Shown in pieces: positions 5,615 through 7,977 of a DNA stretch of 7,977 nt. Every line of letters begins with the position of its first letter. Position 1 is the stretch's first letter. The notes below the pieces were generated by a model that saw only the letters and a program-made list of their open reading frames with translations, made no database searches and had not been told where the DNA came from. The position numbers and the translations under genes were made by a program. This stretch comes from Bacteroidaceae bacterium (GTDB lineage: Bacteria; Bacteroidota; Bacteroidia; Bacteroidales; Bacteroidaceae), in contig JAQVXN010000080.1 in the NCBI GenBank assembly GCA_028709135.1, positions 1 through 7,977 of the forward strand. The letters are read 5' to 3'.

Positions 5615-6199
5615 ATGAATCTCTACGTTAGATATTTTAATGACGAGTTTATAGCTCGAAGCATTGACGAGGCTATAGATTTTCTGAAAAGTTTAAATAT
5701 AATGGACTTTGATTTCAATGATGTGTTTGTAAACGAACTGGAAAAGTTTGTTGATTCAGATGCTGCTTATCCTAAAAGATTTAAGGTCCATGCTCATACA
5801 TATTTTCTGATCATTAAGACGAATGCAGAGACTTTGGACGAATTTAAGCAGAACAATTATAAGAGGAACGACGAAATGGAAGATGATGAGGATTCGTTTC
5901 AAAATAGGAAAAAACTCAAGATTTCGGTACTGAGTGATGAAATAGAAGGTTGGTATGATGGCACTTTGATTTTTAAACGTGTGATTGCCATTCCGGGTAC
6001 CAATAAATTTCAATATAAGGATACGCGCTTCCGGGCTCAGTGCAAAGCTAAGAGTCCGCTAGATTGCTATAATCGCATCGTGGAATATTTAAGAAATCGT
6101 CAGGATGTGGATTTAAGAAGTCAGTTCCCATCACCAAAAGGGAGAAATTTTATGTTTTCGTATTTAGGTCTTAAGCGTCCTGAACAGGTTAACGAATAG
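5615..6199 (+). CDS. Conserved hypothetical protein of Bacteroidales type
   Basis: This encodes 194 residues of unknown function; it resembles uncharacterised proteins I associate with Bacteroidales genomes. No signal peptide or membrane segment is visible, so it is probably cytoplasmic. Two parts can be seen. The first, residues 1-82, begins MNLYVRYFND and has the aromatic-rich HTYFLIIKT. The second, 101-194, includes EGWYDGTLIFKRV, IPGTNKFQYKD, the Cys pair AQCKAKSPLDCYNRI (C143 and C151) and RSQFPSPKGRNF. A charged, probably flexible linker (KRNDEMEDDEDSFQNRKK, 83-100) joins them. The basic, aromatic C-terminal part could bind nucleic acid or another protein; that is a guess. It starts 75 bases after the tRNA cluster and has no clear Shine-Dalgarno (AATTTAATA before ATG). 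TTTA replaces TTTG in the nearest -7-like box (5587-5594). It converges on pheS with a shared terminator. Confidence 0.85.
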   Translation: MNLYVRYFNDEFIARSIDEAIDFLKSLNIMDFDFNDVFVNELEKFVDSDAAYPKRFKVHAHTYFLIIKTNAETLDEFKQNNYKRNDEMEDDEDSFQNRKKLKISVLSDEIEGWYDGTLIFKRVIAIPGTNKFQYKDTRFRAQCKAKSPLDCYNRIVEYLRNRQDVDLRSQFPSPKGRNFMFSYLGLKRPEQVNE

Positions 6200-6226
6200 A
6201 ATGAAGTTTTTCAGCAAGGAAAAAAC

Positions 6227-6262
6227 AAATAGGGCTCGGATTTATTTCCGAGCCCTATTTTT
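6227..6262. terminator. Bidirectional terminator between the hypothetical gene and pheS
   Basis: A perfect 14-bp stem, 6227-6240 with 6247-6260 (core AGGGCTCGGA/TCCGAGCCCT), encloses a 6-base loop TTTATT. The plus side ends in a T run. The minus side ends in ATTTGTTTTTTCC, so it can stop transcription in both directions. Confidence 0.9.
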
Positions 6263-6284
6263 ATAAATAGAGATAGATTTTAAA

Positions 6285-7331
6285 TCAATTTGCAGAAGTA
6301 AACTCATCAAGGAATCGTTTATCGTTTTCAGAAAATAAACGCAAATCGCTGATTTTATATTTTAAATTTGCAATACGTTCTATGCCAAGTCCAAAAGCAT
6401 ATCCTTTATATTTATTACTGTCGATGCCGCAGGCCTGCAAAACATTCGGGTGTACCATGCCGCAACCCAGAATTTCAACCCAACCGGTATTCTTACAGAA
6501 GCTGCAACCTTTACCTCCGCAGATATCGCAACTGATGTCCATTTCTGCAGAAGGTTCTGTAAATGGGAAATAAGAGGGACGAAGGCGGATTTTTGTTTCT
6601 TTTCCGAACATTTCTTGTGCAAAAAGGAGTAACACCTGCTTCAAGTCGGTGAAAGAAACTTGTTCGTCAACATAAAGGCCCTCAATCTGATGAAAAAAGC
6701 AGTGAGCTCGAGCGGTAATCGTTTCGTTACGATAAACGCGTCCGGGGCAAATTACACGGATAGGTGGTTGTGTGGTTTCCATCACACGGGCTTGTACGGA
6801 GCTGGTGTGACTGCGTAGAATAATATTTTTTGCAACATCGTTAGGATTTGTTTCTACAAAAAAAGTGTCCTGCATGTCGCGGGCCGGATGATCGGCGGCA
6901 AAATTCATTTTGGTGAAAACGTGTAAATCGTCTTCTACTTCAGGACCATCGGCGAGGCAAAAACCCAAACGCGTAAAAATATCGATGATTTCATTTTTAA
7001 CTAAAGAAAGAGGGTGGCGCGTTCCGAGGGGAATAGGATAAGCAGTGCGCGTCAGGTCCAAAGATACTTTTTCTTCATCTTGAGACTTGTTTTGCAGCTT
7101 TTCGCGAATTTCGTTGATTTTATTGAAAACTTCTGTTTTCAAATTATTGATGCTGATTCCTATTTCTCGTTTTTGATCTCCAGAAACGTTCCGAAAGTCC
7201 TTCATCAGGTCAGTGATGACTCCCTTCTTGCTCAAATATTTAATGCGAAGAGCTTCCAATTCTTTCTCATCGTTTGCACTCAACTCCTTGACTTGCTGAA
7301 GCAAATTCTGAATATTCTCTTTTAACGTCAT
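6285..7331 (-). CDS. pheS: Phenylalanyl-tRNA synthetase alpha subunit
   Basis: This is the catalytic alpha subunit, 348 residues from the ATG at 7331. An N-terminal coiled-coil tRNA-binding part covers about residues 1-85 (ALRIKYLSKKGVI). The class II core follows: HPARDMQDTFF (148-158), RSHTSSVQAR (173-182), motif 2 as YRNETITARAHCFFHQIEG (200-218), and motif 3 as GLGIERIANLKY (314-325). A Cys cluster CDICGGKGCSFC (C268, C271, C276, C279) before GWVEILGCGMVHPNVL suggests a zinc knuckle, as in many bacterial PheS. Another in-frame ATG at 7346 would add MYIFI. The start at 7331 fits the family N-terminus better, and the extra codons lie over the palindrome at the promoter. pheT is on the opposite strand about 4.6 kb away, so the two subunits are not in one operon here. 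Confidence 0.97.
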   Translation of the reverse strand: MTLKENIQNLLQQVKELSANDEKELEALRIKYLSKKGVITDLMKDFRNVSGDQKREIGISINNLKTEVFNKINEIREKLQNKSQDEEKVSLDLTRTAYPIPLGTRHPLSLVKNEIIDIFTRLGFCLADGPEVEDDLHVFTKMNFAADHPARDMQDTFFVETNPNDVAKNIILRSHTSSVQARVMETTQPPIRVICPGRVYRNETITARAHCFFHQIEGLYVDEQVSFTDLKQVLLLFAQEMFGKETKIRLRPSYFPFTEPSAEMDISCDICGGKGCSFCKNTGWVEILGCGMVHPNVLQACGIDSNKYKGYAFGLGIERIANLKYKISDLRLFSENDKRFLDEFTSAN

Positions 7332-7343
7332 GATAAATATGTA

Positions 7344-7359
7344 CATCTAAATTTAGATG
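7344..7359. promoter_or_regulatory. Perfect 16-bp palindrome at the pheS start region
   Basis: CATCTAAATTTAGATG (7344-7359) is its own reverse complement. It directly abuts the pheS -7 box candidate and covers the expected start of transcription, where an operator would be expected. The pheS ATG lies 13 bases further. Confidence 0.45.
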
Positions 7360-7367
7360 CAAATTTA
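7360..7367 (-). promoter_or_regulatory. -7 box candidate of pheS
   Basis: The minus strand reads TAAATTTG, a full match to TAnnTTTG. No TTTG lies 19-21 bases upstream, so the -33 part is weak or absent. The transcript would start near 7356, giving a leader of about 25 bases. Confidence 0.45.
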
Positions 7368-7459
7368 TAGAAAAATTATCAGATGAGACGATAATGGGCC
7401 TCAAAAATTAAAAAAGAAGCTTGAAGTAAAAAAATGTTTGATTTAGTTCTCTTTAGTTA

Positions 7460-7490
7460 GTTGCGGTGTAAACAGTAATGGCTAAATTTG
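7460..7490 (+). promoter_or_regulatory. Promoter candidate of the DUF4348-like lipoprotein gene
   Basis: GTTG (7460-7463, one base off TTTG) and TAAATTTG (7483-7490, a full match) are 19 bases apart. The expected start near 7494 leaves a leader of about 22 bases before the ATG at 7517. Confidence 0.6.
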
Positions 7491-7516
7491 CACCCTAATA
7501 TTTGTTTGATGATGAA

Positions 7517-7977
7517 ATGAGAATAGTTTTATGTTGTTTCATGGCTGCCGTATTGGTGCTTTTTTCGTGCCAAAAGAAGAATTCGCTTGCAGAAGGGCCT
7601 GCAAAGACAACAATTGGTCTTGACAGCTTAACGCGGGATTCTGTTTCGAAAGACGATTCTTTGACGCAAGCAGCTCCCATACCAAAAGCGGCTGATGAAT
7701 ATTTCAATGATTTTATTTATTCTTTCACGACTAATATAAAATATCAGTTTAGTCGTGTAACGTTTCCCCTGCCGTGCATAAAATATGGAAAAACAAGTTA
7801 TTTGAAACAATCGCAGTGGCAATTTACGAAGTTACACACGCGCGATGCCATTTATACGGTATTTTTCGACAAGAAATCATCGTTGGACTTGGAAAAAGAT
7901 AAGGACATTGTCGATGTAAAAATAGAATACTTCAAAATGAAACAGCATCAGGTGCGTCGTTATGATTTTAAAAAGGT
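7517..7977 (+). CDS. DUF4348-like lipoprotein, 3'-truncated by window edge
   Basis: The first 153 codons are visible and remain open at the window end. The start MRIVLCCFMAAVLVLFSC is a lipoprotein signal peptide with a lipobox L-F-S-C and the modified Cys at 18. A low-complexity Ser/Thr/Asp linker follows (about 19-65). The globular part begins at about 66 with ADEYFNDFIYSF and VTFPLPCIKYGK, which resembles the DUF4348 lipoproteins of Bacteroidales. No function is established. The residues after Cys18 (QKKNS) lack the acidic surface-export signal, so a periplasm-facing position in the outer membrane is likely. The ATG at 7517 overlaps the TGA of a three-codon frame (ATG ATG AAA TGA, 7509-7520), which leaves 7517 as the only sensible start. 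It is divergent from pheS. Confidence 0.8.
   Translation, partial: MRIVLCCFMAAVLVLFSCQKKNSLAEGPAKTTIGLDSLTRDSVSKDDSLTQAAPIPKAADEYFNDFIYSFTTNIKYQFSRVTFPLPCIKYGKTSYLKQSQWQFTKLHTRDAIYTVFFDKKSSLDLEKDKDIVDVKIEYFKMKQHQVRRYDFKK

Noticed and set aside
7628..7822. Minus-strand frame within the DUF4348-like gene
   Set aside because: It is a shadow of the plus-strand lipoprotein gene, which has a signal peptide, a promoter and a family match.

Overview
The window looks like a chromosomal segment of a Bacteroidales-type member of the Bacteroidota. Three things point there: the protein families (Bacteroidota-type PheS, PheT and YebC, a DUF4348-like lipoprotein, a DUF2582 winged helix), several matches to the Bacteroidota promoter pattern TTTG-N19/20-TAnnTTTG, and genes that mostly lack a strong Shine-Dalgarno sequence. 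Species cannot be named from the sequence alone.

Layout. At 1-1714 lies the 3' two thirds of pheT (+), followed by yebC (+, 1768-2508) and a bidirectional terminator. A small lipoprotein gene of unknown function (-, 2596-3003) sits back to back with a C_GCAxxG_C_C redox-type protein (+, 3080-3544), with their promoters overlapping. A 67-residue DUF2582 winged-helix gene (+, 3732-3935) follows, preceded by a 22-bp tandem duplication and ended by a strong hairpin terminator. From about 4000 to 5158 there is no convincing intact gene. This stretch holds the relic of a small insertion element (4059-4764) with 35-bp terminal inverted repeats, a possible 7-bp target duplication and a stump of a transposase. 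It also holds two separate arrays of exactly 21-bp tandem repeats, one inside the relic and one just outside it. A four-gene tRNA cluster, Gly(GCC)-Leu(CAG)-Leu(GAG)-Gly(GCC), occupies 5192-5539 behind a good promoter. A conserved hypothetical gene (+, 5615-6199) and pheS (-, 6285-7331) converge on a bidirectional terminator. The window ends in the 5' part of a DUF4348-like lipoprotein gene (+, 7517 onward).

How the genes work together. The clearest theme is translation: both subunits of phenylalanyl-tRNA synthetase (pheS and pheT at separate loci on opposite strands), YebC, and four tRNA genes for Gly and Leu. The two lipoproteins, the redox-type protein and the winged-helix protein have no evident link to this theme.

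No intact new defence, mobile or biosynthetic system is visible. The least explained parts are the relic element and the two 21-bp arrays in the gene-poor stretch, plus a few operator-like repeats near promoters.
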